A stretch of 64,000 bases of DNA from positions 10,970,125 to 11,034,124 of the forward strand of contig NC_061801.1 in assembly GCF_021462225.1 (NCBI RefSeq), in the 5' to 3' direction. The DNA comes from Girardinichthys multiradiatus (taxonomy: Eukaryota > Chordata > Actinopteri > Cyprinodontiformes > Goodeidae). Within the stretch, counting starts at the first letter, position 1; each line of letters begins with the position of its first letter. Under the pieces are notes generated by a model that was given only the letters and a program-made list of their open reading frames with translations, ran no database searches and was not told the origin of the DNA. The translations under genes were made by a program, and so were the position numbers. Positions 36,901 to 51,900 of the stretch are shown piece by piece.

Positions 36901-39900
36901 TTATTTAAACCTGAAAAATGCATCTTTGTTTCTGCATTTGCTTCTTGCTTGCATAATAAGAATATATAGCAGATGAAGGAGTGTGCTTTTGAAGACAAAG
37001 AATTAGTTTATTACTGCTGCATCAGTTAATTGTCAATGTTTAGGCTTTCAATATGTTTTTATCTTGACTGCCAACACCTCGGAGCTCATTTAGTTGGCCG
37101 TCTTAACCCCTGTGGTCAGCTCCAGATAGAAGGAGTCCTTTTCTCGATTCCAGTGGAGAATTTTCCTTGAATACCTTTCTATTTAAATACACAGAGGCAA
37201 TTTTAGTACTTTAACAGTGTCTTTTGAAAGTTGTTCATAGGAGGCTGTAGCTCAATGGGTAGAGTAGTCGTCTTAGGATCAGAAGGTTGTGGGTTAGATT
37301 CCGGCTTCAAGGCACTGAACCCCAAGCGTATCAGTGTATGAATTATGTATTTGTGAGTGTGATTGGGTGGATGTGGCTCTAGAGTAAATTGGTTTGTGCA
37401 GTCGGTATGACTAGAAAACATATTCAACCCATTTGCAGTTAGCTAAGGCTTTTAAGGGAGACTTAATTTAGGCAATTCAAGCTTTAGCAGTATAGATTCT
37501 TTAACATTTATAGCTGCATAAGCAATGGTTGAAGGGAAAAGTTGCAGGTTTAATGGCTGAGTTTAAAGCAATAGAGAATGACACATGGTATTAATATCAG
37601 AACCCCACAAATAAAGAAACAAATGCCGGCACGAATGCACACAGATTTATGCAATTTTCTTTGGCTCAGCTGAAGCACAGATGCAGCTCCCCAAAACTTC
37701 CCTTGAGTCACTTTAAGCCGCAGATATTTTCAACATGATGTTAAATATTTTCAAGGGTTAACAGTAGAAGTTCAGTTTCTCTCAAGCATTTAAAAGCCGT
37801 CCAAGCAGAACTAGACAAAGGTCTTCATCTTAGCCCCTTTTTTTTTTTTGTCATCGTTCTACATGAAACACACGAGCAACAACTCTGTGGTGCTGACTTC
37901 ACGTTTGAAACATTTTTCTGTCAAAGTTACCCTCTGACAGATTAGCTTTACCCCCCCTTTTCAGTCAACAATGAGCAACACGATCAGTACTTTTCCTTCT
38001 CTAAACTACATTCTTCAGTCAGCATGCTAATCCAGCATGGTTTCACCAACCAACACAAACTACTCTGGTTTGTGGGTGTGTTTATATGTAGGTTCTTGGT
38101 GAATCCTCATCCAAATAATTAAAAAGTTACAGTCCTTACTAAAAATGTCCATTATTTATGCAATTATATTTCACCTTTCCTTGTGAGTAAATTCACTACA
38201 AAGACCAACAACAATTTTGTTTGAGGCTCCATGATTTCTTCTATTTCTTTCAGAGCCCTTGAAACTATTTTAAGCTCAGCGGTGAGTCACAGTGTTGATC
38301 TGTGTGGAACAGGGAGAGGCGTTAGATAGGTTCATCCAGCTGCCAGAACACACTGTAGTGCTGTAATTGTTAATTAAAACGTCAACTCTGAATGGTTACC
38401 TATGAAGAAAATGTAGTTTCAACCCTTTTTAATTGGGCTATAGCACACATGCGTCCTGTTTTTTAATCAATTTTCCATTTCACTCAATTTATTCAAATCT
38501 GATCTAATCAAATTGTTTTACTGATTTAAGCAACTAATTAAGTCAGTAGAAGTAAAACTCTGCTGCATGAATAAAATAATAAAGTTCTATTTTGTCTGAA
38601 CATATAGCATGATTTATGGAATTCCTCTCTCCCCGTTTTCAGCCTGGAGAGGATTTCTTTTTCAGTGTTTTTTGTTTGTGACGTGTTTTCATAGATTGAA
38701 AATCTGCAGGATGCCAACGTTTTGTTTCCTCAGCTCTGCCACCTGCTTCCCTCAGGGCGATCCAACGGCCAAAAACAAAGCTGTATGCAAAATGTGTGTT
38801 GTAGGCTCACGCAGGAAGTTGTTTTCTTTTATGCTAAACTCATGAGAGGGAAGGAAGGAGTTTGGAATTAGCACACAAACACTTTCATTTACATGCAGTT
38901 TGCATTGTATTTGGTTTTGCTACCAGAAGAGGAGAGCAGACGGGGATCAGTTTCCTGCTGGAACTGCAGCCTCACCTGACCTCTCTTGTTGACTATAAAC
39001 GAAACTAGAAGAATGAGCTGCAGTGTTGGCTGTGTATGTATTCTGTCTGCACTGTGCCTTGCAGAAGTATTCATACACTTCGAACCTTTTCCCATTTTGT
39101 CAGTTTACAAGCAAAAACTTGATTGTTTCTGATCTGTGTTTTATGTGATGGATCAACACAAAGTGGCACATAATTCTGAAGCAGAAGGGAAAAAAATCTA
39201 ATTAAGATATGAAAAATGTCATCTAAATGGTCAATAGTTTAATCTCAGTATAAATTAACACTGCATATCATCCTGAACACGCCATCTCACAGTAACACAT
39301 GGTGGTGGCAGCATCATGCTGTGGGAGGCTTTCATTTAGAGGGAACAACAAAGCTTAGAAGGGGTGGGAAGATGGATGGAACTAAATACATGAGAGTCCT
39401 GGAAGAAGCCCTGTTAACAGCTACAAAAAACTCAGATCTGGGGCAGAGGTTCACCAGCCAGCAGGACATTGTCCCTAAACATGTAGCCAGAGCTGCAGTG
39501 GAATGGTTTAAATCAATGCATATTAATCCATTTGAATGGTAAAGTCCTGACCAAAATCTGCTGCAAGACCTGGAAATTGATGTTTACATATGTTTACTAT
39601 CTGCTGATCCGACATATTCACATTCTTTAAAGAAGAATGAGCAAATGAATCTTTTTCTAGATGGGCAAGCTGCTATAGACAAAAAGTGGTTCTGCAGAGG
39701 ATCCTGGGGTCAGAAAAGCTTTTGAAAACCATGTTTCATTTTCCTCCCACTTAGGAATTATGCACTACTTTGCTCTGATCCATGACAATAAGAAAACAGA
39801 CGTTGAAGATGTGAGAAAACCTTTGGAAGGTGCTGAATATGAATCTGTGAATGAAAGAGGAGATGCACATCTGAATCGTTGATCTCCTGAGGGTATGCAG

Positions 39901-42900
39901 AGCGTTGGTGGACTGTTAACTTGCAGGATGAACCCGTATGGTGTGGGTTTCCTGTTGCCTGGGAGGTCAGAGGCTTGGCCATGAATTAGAAATGTGGTGA
40001 TACTCCCAGCATGTCTGAGGTGGATTGTACCTCAGTGAGCTCCAATTACTGCTGCACAGTCTGCATTGTTACATGGCAACGATTGTCTCATAGGTCCCAG
40101 ATCCACCTGCTGGTGCTTCCCTTCATCTGTCAGGCAAATCAGACACAAATGTGAAAATATTACATAGCATAATATTTAAATGAATTAGTTGGGTGACCTG
40201 GATTGAGGTAATCTTCCTGATTGCTGCTGTTGTACATGTTATTAGTGTGTACAAATGTAACTACATCAGATGTCATTATTAATCTATCGGGATGCCTGTC
40301 TAAGATTCCATTAGCTTTATATTCTGGCCTTCATTACCTGAAGAAAACCAGTTTTTAATCACGGAAAAACAACAAGCGCTCAAGATGACTGCTTCTCTGT
40401 GCTCATCTTTATTAAGGCATTGTGTTATTGTTTCACTGTAAAATGTTTTAAGGAACATTTTTATTTTTGGTCTAACTAAAAGCTCCATATAAAAGCTTTT
40501 AGATGTGTTTTATACATTTGAATTGAAAATGAGATTCTTAAATATGTCCAGGGTTACTGATAGGACACCTGGGCAACCAATGTCTCCTCTTCTCCACCTT
40601 TTAATAAAACGTGTTCTCCTAACCAGTTCCAGCTGCTTGATAAATACTTTCCTGTGTTTCTCCCAGACACTCCCGTTTGCTATTTTAACCAAATGAGATA
40701 AGGACCACCATGACAGCATGCATGTCGTAATCCCAACACTCCCATCATGGGAAGCAGTGCCGTCTCTATTTTAAGCCGGCTTGACACATCTGTGTTCAGT
40801 CTCCTGGAGCATATTTGAGCAGAGGTGTTATGGCACTTCACTCTGTTACATCTCCGCTGCCGTTTCCTCCTTGCTTGCTTTGTTTACAAGATGGGAGGTA
40901 AACAGATTTCAAATAATGCTCTTTATGGGATATATCATGAGGTTTCTGGGCTATCCTTTAACCCCGATAATATCCAAAGATCTCTGGTTTATTGGGCTTT
41001 GTATGTCCTGAGCTGTAGGTGTGTGAAAGAGGTTTAATTAGTCTTCATAGTGCAGTGATTGTCTCGATCTAAAGTGGCCTTAATGCCAAATAAAATATTT
41101 TTCTACTTGTGTTTTTTGCAAATAGACTGAAGGTTCTTTGACTAGAGATGGTCAAGAGTTGGGCATCCACTTCCATCCTACTGGATATGCAGTCAAGCTA
41201 TAGAAAATGATTGCTTGTGCTGCCCCCTGATGGGATGGTGAGCCGTATCAGACAAATGCTGCTGACAACGACCCAGCATGAATTTGCATCGATGGAGTCT
41301 TACTTCTGTGATCAAAAATGTCTCGGGCCGACTGAATCTGGACTGAGGCCATTCAATAAAATACATCCTGCATTCACACAGCATGTTTTATTATTATGTT
41401 GTACAAACGCTGTAACGCCTTTGTCACCGGTCCTGTTCATAACTTTTATGGACAGGATTTCTAGACGCAGCCAAGGGCCGGAGGGGGTTTGGTTTGGGGA
41501 CCAGTGGATTTCGTCTCTTCTTTTTGCGGATGACGTGGTCCTGCTGGCCCCCTCTAGCCAAGACCTACAGCATGCGCTGTGGCGGTTCGCAGCCGAGTGT
41601 GAAGCGGCTGGGATGAAGATCAGCTCCTCCAAGTCCGAGGCCATGGTACTCGACCGGAAAAGGGTGGCTTGTCCTCTTCAGGTTGGAGGGGAGTTCCTGC
41701 CTCAAGTGGAGGAGTTCAAGTATCTCGGGGTCTTGTTCACGAGTGAGGGAAGAATGGAGCGGGAGATCGACAGACGGATCGGTGCGGCTGCTGCAGTAAT
41801 GGGGGCGCTGTGCCGGTCCGTTGTGGTGAATAGAGAGCTGAGCCAAAAAGCAAAGCTCTCAATTTACTGGTCGGTCTACGTTCCTACCCTCACCTATGGC
41901 CATGAACTTTGGGTCATGACCGAAAGAACGAGATCCTGGATACAAGCGGCTGAAATGAGCTTCCTCCGTAGGGTGGCCGGGCACTCCCTTAGAGATAGGG
42001 TGAGGAGCTCAGCCATCCAGGAGGGGCTCGGAGTAGAGCCGCTGCTCTTCCACATCGAGAGGAGCCAGTTGAGGTGGCTCGGGCATCTATACCGGATGCC
42101 TCCTGGACGCCTTCCTCGGGAGGTGTTCCAGGCACGTCCCACCGGGAGGAGGCCCAGGGGACGGCCCAGGACACGCTGGAGGGACTATGTCTCTCAGCTG
42201 GCCTGGGAACGCCTTGGGCTCCCCCCGGAGGAACTGGAGGAGGTTTCTGGGGAGAGGGACGTCTGGGCGTCTCTGCTGAGTCTGCTGCCCCCGCGACCCG
42301 GTCCCGGATAAGCGGAAGACAACGAGTACGAGTACAAACGCTGTAAATGTTACTTTTATCTAGTTACACCGTCCTGTTATTAAAAAACACAAATCACAAA
42401 CCTGTGATTAAAAAACAGCTTTTAATCACAGGCTTCTGGCAGATTTCTGTTCAGCATGACTGTTCTGTAACAGAAATGCATTGTAGGAAAATGACAGATC
42501 AGAGTAGCTGGATCACTCGTGTATCCATTCATTTGTCCTGTTTACAGTTGTGAGGAGCGACAGCTCATCTCAGCTGTCACTGAGAGGCAGGCTCTTTAGG
42601 CAGATCGCACGTCTGTCACACGAGTTTACAGCGTCTGGTGTTTCTTAGTGGTCTCCCCAGCTAATACTGTACAGACCCAACTCTGCTAAGCTATCAAGGT
42701 CAGTAGGTGGTTATATTAATCCCTGAACAGACCATAAGCCTACAAACATTAGATAGATCGGCTTCAGCTAGGTGTTCCCTTGATTCTAAGACCAAAATGT
42801 AAAGCTGGATTCTGGGAAAAGTTGGAAATGAAGGCATCATAAGAACACACGATTAGAAATACGCATCGTGGCCAATGCTGATTTCACTTTAAAAGCTAGA

Positions 42901-45900
42901 ATATAAGAAGATATCCTAGCCTTTCTGCCATGAGCGGTCATTAAATATCTACATTAGGATCAGAAGCCATGTCTTACTGCTGTGTCAGAGGACACAGTAA
43001 AAGCTACCAGCATTCCCTAGTCCAGCATGTTAGAGGGCGGACAAGTTTCATAGGATAAAACGGAGCAGCTTTGCTATACTTCATTCAGCCTTCTTGTTAT
43101 CTGCTGAAAGTTGTGCTCTCTTTTTCGCTCCCTTGCAGGTTGAACGGAGCTTAGACATGTCTGAACATATTGTTGAAAGTACAGCATCCTTTTCTTCCAT
43201 TTCTCTGCTTCCACGTTACTGATACTGAAAATGGCTAACTTTGAGTCCTCTTCCTGCAGTAACGGCGTCCCTCTGAAGAGTTTAGTTGTCAGCACAACCT
43301 AGTTAACCCTAGTATGGCGTATTTACTGACTGGAAAGGACTGATTGGGAAGGAAGTATGTTTTATGATTTGGTTTTTTTAGTTTCTGATCGGTCAGTCAC
43401 CCGTCAGGAGCTAGTCGATCTAAAATTTGTCTAATTATTGTATTAAGATGATTTTTCTTTGCATTTCTACCTTACTTTTTTTCAGCAACTCGATTATTCT
43501 ACAAGCGTATTGCTGTAGAGCATGAAAAGCTAAATATTGACTACTGCCAGTTTGTGCTGGAGCCTCCTGCTTTGCATAAAACCAGTTTAACAAACTCAAG
43601 ATCACGAGCCATCTTTAATGCAGATGTTGGGCTTCAGTTTGTTTTATCGCTGAGGTCAAAAGGGTCAAAGTGAGCAGAATCAGCAACAACATGGATTAAG
43701 ATGTAGCAACATATGCTTTGAAATGTCGCTGTTACCAGGTCGGGCTATTCAGATAAAGAACACTAGTCAGTGTCGTTTAGCACTACTGTGTATGCTTTCC
43801 CACTAACAATACCTAAACAATGAGTTAATGCACTCCAGTATAATGTAACTTTCTCTTGAATAGATTATATATGGTGCCAGAATAGTTTTTCTGGTTGCTG
43901 ATGTAATCCCCCACCCCTCCATGCTCTCAGCTTCACCTCAAAACCACTCCCTGTGCTTGTGCTTCTCGTGCACACACAATTTTCACAGAAATACAAAGCT
44001 TTTAGCAAGCGAGTATGCTGACTATCACAAATAAGGGTCCTTTGAGCTTTTTGTTTTTTAGTGATTACTGTAGTTGTGTTTATTTTGGAGCTCCTGCACA
44101 CATCTGTTTCACATTACCAAGAGGCCCTGGAAGGGAGTCTGCTTCACTGGCTGTGTACATTTTGTTCCATACACTGCCATCATGCAGAGGTGGTTGTGTT
44201 TCTTAGCTGACATCCAGAGCAAGCTTCCACACACGGCGGTTTTCCACTCGTCTCACTGTTTTTTTTCGCCGGGATTTAGGATGAGTGGGTAAAACGTTAC
44301 ACTGGTGTAGTATGACAAACTTCAGGTGTCATATTTTTGGCAATTTGTTTATGTTGTTTAGTGGATTTTTAGCACTTGGGGAAACGTGGTTACTCTCAGA
44401 GTAAACACAAATATTTAGCCATGCCCTTCACTGCCCTCTGCTGTACACTAGCGGTTTTACAGAACACTCTGTGTTTGTTTTCACTGGATAACGTGAGGCT
44501 GTGGAAGGAAAAAGTGTGCCTTGCAAAAGTATTTGATCCCTTGAACTTTTTCACACTTTACAACCCCAACCTCCAGTAGTTTTCTGGGGTTTCTATGTCA
44601 TAGACCTGATGCCTAAGTGTGAAGTGGAAAGATTGTATTTTACAAACAAAAGCTGAAAAATTGAAAAAAGTGTCGTGTGCATTTGTATTCAGCCCGCGCC
44701 CCCCATTTTCTCTGATACCCCGAAATTAAATCCAGTTCAATCAAATGCCTTTAAAAGTAATTTGCAAATGAAGCCCACATATGTGTCATTTAACCTCCAC
44801 ATACATCCAGAGTCTGTGAAGGCCTAAGACGTTTGTTAGAGGACATCAGTGGACAAACAGCATCGTGAAGATCAAGCAACACAGCACAAAGGTTGAAACT
44901 TTTTTGGCCTACATATAAAACATTGTGTATGGAAGAAAACTAAAGCAGCACTATACTCAAAACACACTGTCCACTCAGTAATACATGGTGGTGGCAGCAT
45001 CATGCTGTGGAAATTCTTTTCTTAAGCAAGGACATAGAAGCAGATCAGAGTTAAGAAAAAAGCAGTACTGTAAGAAAGAACATTAGAGGCTTCAAAAGAC
45101 TTGAGACTTGAGCAGAGGTTGACTTTCCAGCAGGACAAAGACCATAAGCATGTTTAGTTTGGCCTATTTAGAGATCCGAATGTTTCCGGCACAACTTCAC
45201 TGATTTCCACGCTGCATGGAGAGGGAGAAGGATCTGGTGGGAGAATCCTCCAGCAACTCTTTAAATACTAGGAAATGACTTTATTAGCTGACCAAATTGG
45301 CTCTGGGCTGAACCACTTCAAGTTTAAAGGGGAAATCACCTCACACTCTAAAAGTAGTTCATTCCCAAAGGTCTGCAGGAAAGTACAGACAAGTTAAAAT
45401 TACACATGGCAATCACAGGAAAACAGGGTCAGTCACAGAAAGTCATTATTAGATAGATCCTAGTTGATTGGTTTGAGCTATTTGCAATGAAGAGTGAGCA
45501 AATATGTCACTCTTTAGATGTACAAAACAGAGACATACAAAAGACTTGTGGCTCTAATCGCAGTGAAAGGTGGATCTGCAAAGGGCTGACTCGGGTGTTG
45601 CATACAAATGCACACCTTTTTAGATTTTTATTTGTTGAAAAAAGTTTGAGAACCATTTATAGTTTTCCTTCAACTTAATTATGCATTATGTTGTGTTGGT
45701 CTGTCACTTTAATGGATTTTATTGGGATTTTAAGTTTATGGCAGTTAAGTAACAAAATGTGGAGAGGAGAAAAAAAAAATCAATGTGGTGGTGGTGACAG
45801 AGAGAGGTGGTGAGGATTATTTTTTATCAGCGCTGCCTGAACTCTGGTGTAATCACTGTGTGTTGAACCTGCTTGTCCTCTTGTCAGATCTGCTTGGAGA

Positions 45901-48900
45901 CGGAGCGTCTTGGGCCTCGCCGTGTGGAGAGCCTGAGGAAAGAGGATGAGGAGTGGCAGAAGAAGGCTCACACTGCTGTGCTCTCCATTCAAAACCTGAC
46001 TGTGAAGTTCTTTGAAACTACGACTCGAGCTCAGAAAGGTAAACGGAGGCATGAGGAAAAGATTGAACACTATTTAACATTTGCATCGGATGTTTACGTG
46101 ATAAAAAGGGTATTATAGCTCATTTATGGCTCTTAAGTTCTTTTTTGCCCGCTCCAAACTCTTGCATATCAATGTGGTTTTAAATAAAGCTTCACTGAAC
46201 TATTTGAAGTCTTAAAAATAAACTGTAAAGTGGATCAAAACTAAAAGCTGTTTTTGTGTCACAAAATCAACGCTGCGTCACTCTACTGCACACTTGCAGC
46301 TCTGTATGAGCGGATGCGTGCAGACCAGAGGAAGTTTGGGAAGTCGACGTGGGCCGTGGCAATCGAACGCATGGAGCGGCTGCAATACGCCGTTTCCAAG
46401 GAAACTCTGCAGCTCATGAGGGCCAAAGAGATCTGCCTGGAACAGAAGAAGCATGGCTTGAAGGAAGAGGTAAAGCATGGCAAAATAGTTAAGAAAAGAA
46501 AGTTAATGGAGGTGTTTTCTTTCATAGATTGAGGCTATTACAAAAACAAAACCTGGAGTTAAAAGTTGGGGGAAAATAAACAAGATAATGGTGTTGGAAA
46601 AATGACCTCATTGCTCTGGCATCCTGTGATGGAGGGAACAACATCCTGCTGTACAACAGTGGAAATGACTCACTGGAAATGACACTCGGGTCAAATGTTT
46701 TTCATGTGAAGCTGCACTCCTTATCTCATCTCTGTAGTTGAACACCATAAAACAAGAATCAGCTTCGGTTTCCACCAGATCCCACTCCTGTTAGAAACAA
46801 AAGCACAACGGGATCATGTTTTTTTGGAAAATCAGCCATTCGGCAGCCTGTGTCCGCGGGGATGACAGTGTGTGATGTAATGGTGAGGCGGTGCTTTTCA
46901 GATGCAGAATCTGCAGGGTGGGGAGGATGCAATGATGCGTCTGGACCAGCTGGAGGCGCTTTACTACGAGTTGCAGCTGCAGCTGTATCACATTCAGGCA
47001 GAGGTGCTGCGCTGTGAGGAACTGTTGCTGACTGCGCAGCTGCAGAGTCTACGCAGGCAGATGATGGGTGAGCATCGGCTTGATGTTTCCAGAGGTTATT
47101 TCTGTGCAGCTCAATCTGATCCAGTCATGACCATTAAGCAAGTAAAGGAAAATAACGGCTTACAAATGTGTTTAAAGTGTGTTTAAAATACAGTCTATGA
47201 TACCAGGGTTTAAGGTAGAAACATCAGTTTTAGAAATACATATAATAGATGTGACTATCAGGTCTTCAAAGAATCAGAGGACTGCACACAAGCACAGGAG
47301 CTCTAGTTTGGGTTAAATTTCATTAAATCTCTACTGATTTCCTACCAGAGCGACAGGATGAGGTGGTGTACTATGATGCCGTTGAGAGCCCAGATGCCAT
47401 GAAGGGTGAGGAAGAACCTGCATCCCCACCATCGCCCCTCAGACATGAGGAACTCTGTGTCCTCCAGCAGAGGACACGGCAACTAGAGGCCCGGAGGGGC
47501 CGCATCACCGCCAAGAAAGTCTACCTCAAAAACAAGAAGGTAAGATATACTGTGGGGAGAAGTATTTGATACACTGCTGATTTTGCAGGTTTTCCCACTT
47601 GCAAAGCATGTAGAAGTCTTTATTTTTTTTTATTATAGATATTCTTCAACTGTGAGTGTAGGAATCTAAAATAAAAATCCTGAACATCACATTGTGTGAT
47701 GTTTAAGTAATTAATTAGCATTTTATTGCATGACATAGGTTTTTGATCACCTAACAACCAATAAGAATCCCGGCTCTCACAGACCTGTTAGTTCTTAAAG
47801 AAGCCCTCCTGTTCTCCACTCATTATCTATATTAACTGCACCTGTTTGAACTCATTATCTGTATAAAACACACCTGTCCACACACTCAGTCAAACAAACT
47901 CCAACCTCTCCATGATGGCCAAGACCAGAGAGCTGTGGAAGGACATCAGGGATAAAATAGTAGACCTGCACAAGGCTGGGATGGGCTACAGGAAAATAGC
48001 CAAGCAGCTTGAAGAGAAGGAAACAACTATTGGTGCAATTCTAAGAAAATGGAAGAAGTTCCAGATGACGGTCAATCTCCCTCGGTCTGGGGCTCCATGC
48101 AAGATCTCACCTGGTGGGGCATCAATGATCATGAAGAAGGTGAGGGATCAGCCCAGAACTACAAGGCAAGACCTAGTCAATGATCTGAAGAGAGCTGGGA
48201 CCGCAGTCTCATATATAATTAGTAACACACTATGCTGCCATGGACTAAAATCCTGCAGCGCGTGCAAGGTCCCCCTGCTCAAACCAGCCGTGTCTAGGCC
48301 TGTCTGGACATGTGGCTGAGCCAGCACATGTCCAGACAGGCCTAGAGCCTTGTTCTATTCCTCCTCTGGATGATCCAGGGGAGGAATGGGAGAAGGTCAT
48401 GTGGTCTGAAGAGACAAAAATAGAGCTTTTTGGTCTAAACGCCACTCGTGTTTAGAGGAAGACAAAGGATGAGAACAACCCCAAGACCACCATTTCTACC
48501 GTGAAGCATGGAGGTGGAAACATCATTCTTTGGCTTTTCTGCCAAAGGGGACAGGACAACTGCACCGTATTGAGGGGAGGATGGATGGGGTCATGTATCA
48601 GGAGATATTAGCCAACAACCTCCTTCCCTCAGTAAGGGCATTGAAGACGGGTCGTGGCTGGGTCTTCCAGCATGACGACGACTTGAAGCACACAGCCAGG
48701 GCAACTAAGGAGAGGCTCAATAAGAAGCATCTCAAGGTCCTGGAGTGGCCTAGCCAGTCTCCAGAACTGAACCCAATTGAAAATCTTTGGAGGGAGCTGA
48801 AAGTCCGTATTCCCCAGCGACAGCCCCAAAACCTGAAGGACCTGGAGAAGATCTGTTTGGAAGAGTGGTCCAAAATCCCTGCTACAGTGTGTGCAAAACT

Positions 48901-51900
48901 GGTCAAGAACTACAAGGAAACATCAGATATCTGTAATTGCAAACAAAGGTTTCTGTACCAAATATAAAGTTTTGTTTTTCTGATGTATCAAAAACGTATG
49001 TCATAAAATAAAATGCAAATTAGTTACTTAAAAATCACACAGTGATTTTCTGTATTTTTGTTTTAGATTCTGTCACTCACAGTTGAAGAGTAGCTATGAT
49101 AAAAATGAAAGACTTCTACATGCTTTCCAAGTGGAAAAACTTGCAAAATCAGCAGCGTATCAAATACTTGTTCTCACCACTGTACATGCTCCTCTAAATG
49201 CTGCCAGATGTTTCTAGTTGGTCATTTAAAGCATAAGCTGGTTAGGGTTGTTACACCACTATGGGCTGTTTTTTATTTCTCGTCATCAGGAAATCTGTAT
49301 CTTCAATCACAACCAGAAAATCCAGCAGCGCCAGGGATGCAAAGCTGACTGCAACTCTCTGCAGGTACTGCAAGAGGTTAGATCCAAAGTACCCCAGGAT
49401 TTATTACTGTTGTGTTTTTAAACTGATTTATCCTGTCAGGTTAATTCAGTTCATGGAGGAGAAACTGGATCCCAGTATTCACACACCTAGAGCTTTTGCA
49501 CAAGTTGTGATGTTACAACTACAAACCTCAATGTATTTTATTAGGATTTTAGAGACACATCTCTGCACTTTGACTGGGCCATTCTAACACACAACATGTG
49601 GTCTAAAACATTCCTTTGGAGCTCTGGCTGTATGTTTAGGGTCATTTCCCTGCTGGAAGGTGAACTTCCAACCCAGTTGACAGCAGCAAGTTTTCTTTCA
49701 ACTATTCCCAGCTTCTGCTGAAGAAAAGCATTGCCACAGCATGATGGTGCTTTCACTATGTTTCACTCTGTTAATGGTGTGTTCAAGGTGATCTGCTATA
49801 TCTTTTCCACCAAAAACAGCCATTTGCATTCAGGCCAAAAGGTTCTGGTTTGTATTATCAGAGCCAGAGCACCAGATTAGAGGTTTGTGGTTATATTGTG
49901 ACCAAATATAAAAAGTTGAAGTGGTAAGAATACACAACATTGTGCGGAACAACTTCTAATAAACTCCCTCTCAGCACCTTTTTGTCCCAGTTTTTAGAGT
50001 TGCTAGCAACAGCTATGGAACCGCTGGTTCTGTTCAACAGAGATAATAAACCATCCATTACTACTGAATCCCACCACTTAAAACATTTACACAGCTGCAT
50101 ATAAAGCATAGGTTTGTTTGTTTTTAAAGGTCAGAGAATCTACAGAAGATGATGAAGCCAAGAGAAATATATCAGTGAGTCAGGAAAGGAAGAGGACTCT
50201 GGACAGACTTCGCAGCCTAAGACAGGTGAAGATCTACCTGTCTGCCAACGTTCTACTCCACCTGGCTCTGCACTCAACCCTCACATTTCTGTGTTATTAT
50301 TTCATTTTACCAGTTGCATTTTGAAGCTGTTTAAGATGAACATTTTGTGTGCTTTAAGGTGTTTGTCTTCTTGTGTTTGTAAGGTCCAGTAGTCAGAATG
50401 CTGCCCTATGCATGTCAGTGCTGACTGTTTTTTCGTCTCTACATGCAGCATTACCCAGGTCAAGTGACTCTAAGGTCCAGCCGTCTGCGTCTGACTCAGA
50501 TTCACAGCGGAAGGCGAGCAGGGCAGCAGCCCAGCACCCAGGCAGTCAGCGTCCAGACCGACTCCATCTCTGACCTACCTGAACTCTCTGCTCCTCCTCC
50601 ACCTGATGTCTACTGCTGGGACAGCGCCTCTCTACCACCCATCGACCTCAAAAGTGTTGAAGCTTTGCCTTCTTTCCTCTCGCTGCCTCCCCTCTCATCA
50701 TCTCCATCTGTACTCTCGATGGGACCACCTGCTGCACCTCCTCCTCCACCGCCCCCGCCGCCTCCCCCTCTGCCTCCTCCATTTCCTCAATCGCTTCATC
50801 CTACAGAGAACCAAACAACCAGCCCGACGAAGCAGCAAAAGTGCGAGTCCGAATGCACCTCATTACCACTGGCTCCGTTTTCCCCTCGATTCTTTGACAG
50901 CAGTCAACTGCTGACTGCGAGGAAGAAGCTGAGGAAGACTGCGTCTCTGGACTCCTCGCAGTGGAGGAAGGGTGAGGAAAACCATGCTGGTCAACCTACT
51001 TTAGTTAAGGATTTATTCGAAGATATGTGCCTTTACCTGGATAACACGTTCTTTATAACACTTGTAAAGCTGGATCTGCTCCTAGTTGAACTGTGCACAG
51101 AGTTTACTGCTTTGGTTTATTCTCACTTTCCATGAGGCCGGTTTCCACTTCAGGAAACATTTCCAGAATTTTTCCGGGGGCCAATATCCCCACTTACACC
51201 CATTGCATCTGCCAGGGATAAAACAGGTAGAAACTACGAGAAAAAGGTCCTGATGGGGAAATTACCCTAAACCTTCAGGGTTTCAGGGTTGAGCTTTCCT
51301 TTGAGGGACAGTGCTAAATATAAGAGTGGAACAGTTTTCCAGTTATGATATGATTATATCATCTTAGTTTGAGCACCGCTGCAGTTCCTATTTTCTGTTT
51401 ACTAAGAATGTTTTAGAGCAATTATCTTCAGAAGCACACATAAAAATAGCTACAACCACAGCTTGTTTTAGGGTGTAACTCTTAAGTTATGGCTGTTGAC
51501 CTCTGGGATATAATCCAGAGTCCAGGACAGATTTGTTGGAATCTGGGAGAGGGGGCCAAGTTTGATTGGCTGAGCTCAAAGTTTTAATGCTAAAGAAATC
51601 CCAGGGTTTTATTTTCACAAGAGTATTTTTTTGTCTTTTGTCCTTCAGAAGGCTACTGAGGAGTAACAGCTCTGGTTACAGGTGAAGGTGAAGGTTCAGG
51701 GTAACACGATGGAGAAACAGCCTTTAAAGAGTCATTGCTACTAATTAGTTTTGTGATTTTGTTTTATTAAGTTGGTTCCTTTAAAACTTGAACCTTGTGT
51801 CTTCACAGCGAGCTCACCCATGGACGAAGTGTTAGCCTCACTGAAGCGGGGCAGCTTCCACCTGAGGAAGGCTGAGCTGCGTGTCCTCGGGCCCGACCCG

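Larger units (their letters stand above)
47550..49182 (+). mobile_element. Tc1-like element E inside JMY intron 6
   Basis: Left end CTGTGGGGAGAAGTATTTGA at 47550 after TA 47548-47549; right end reads CAGTGGTGAGAACAAGTATT on the minus strand up to 49182, TA at 49183-49184. Terminal repeats extend over the CTGCTGATTTTGCA block and beyond. It makes up nearly all of the 1750-bp intron and begins only 10 bp after the exon 6 boundary. The transposase is a pseudogene (next entry). Confidence 0.88.

Noticed and set aside
37247..37320. Possible tRNA gene
   Set aside because: A and B box-like sequences are present but there is no acceptor stem pairing, and the sequence continues into a known type of dispersed repeat.
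41211..41415. 5' part of the 366-codon frame before the LINE
   Set aside because: It lies upstream of the target-site duplication, so it is host intron that happens to be open and in frame.
50606..50914. Alternative plus-strand frame in JMY exon 9
   Set aside because: Overlaps the proline-rich JMY frame and arises from the same C-rich repeats.
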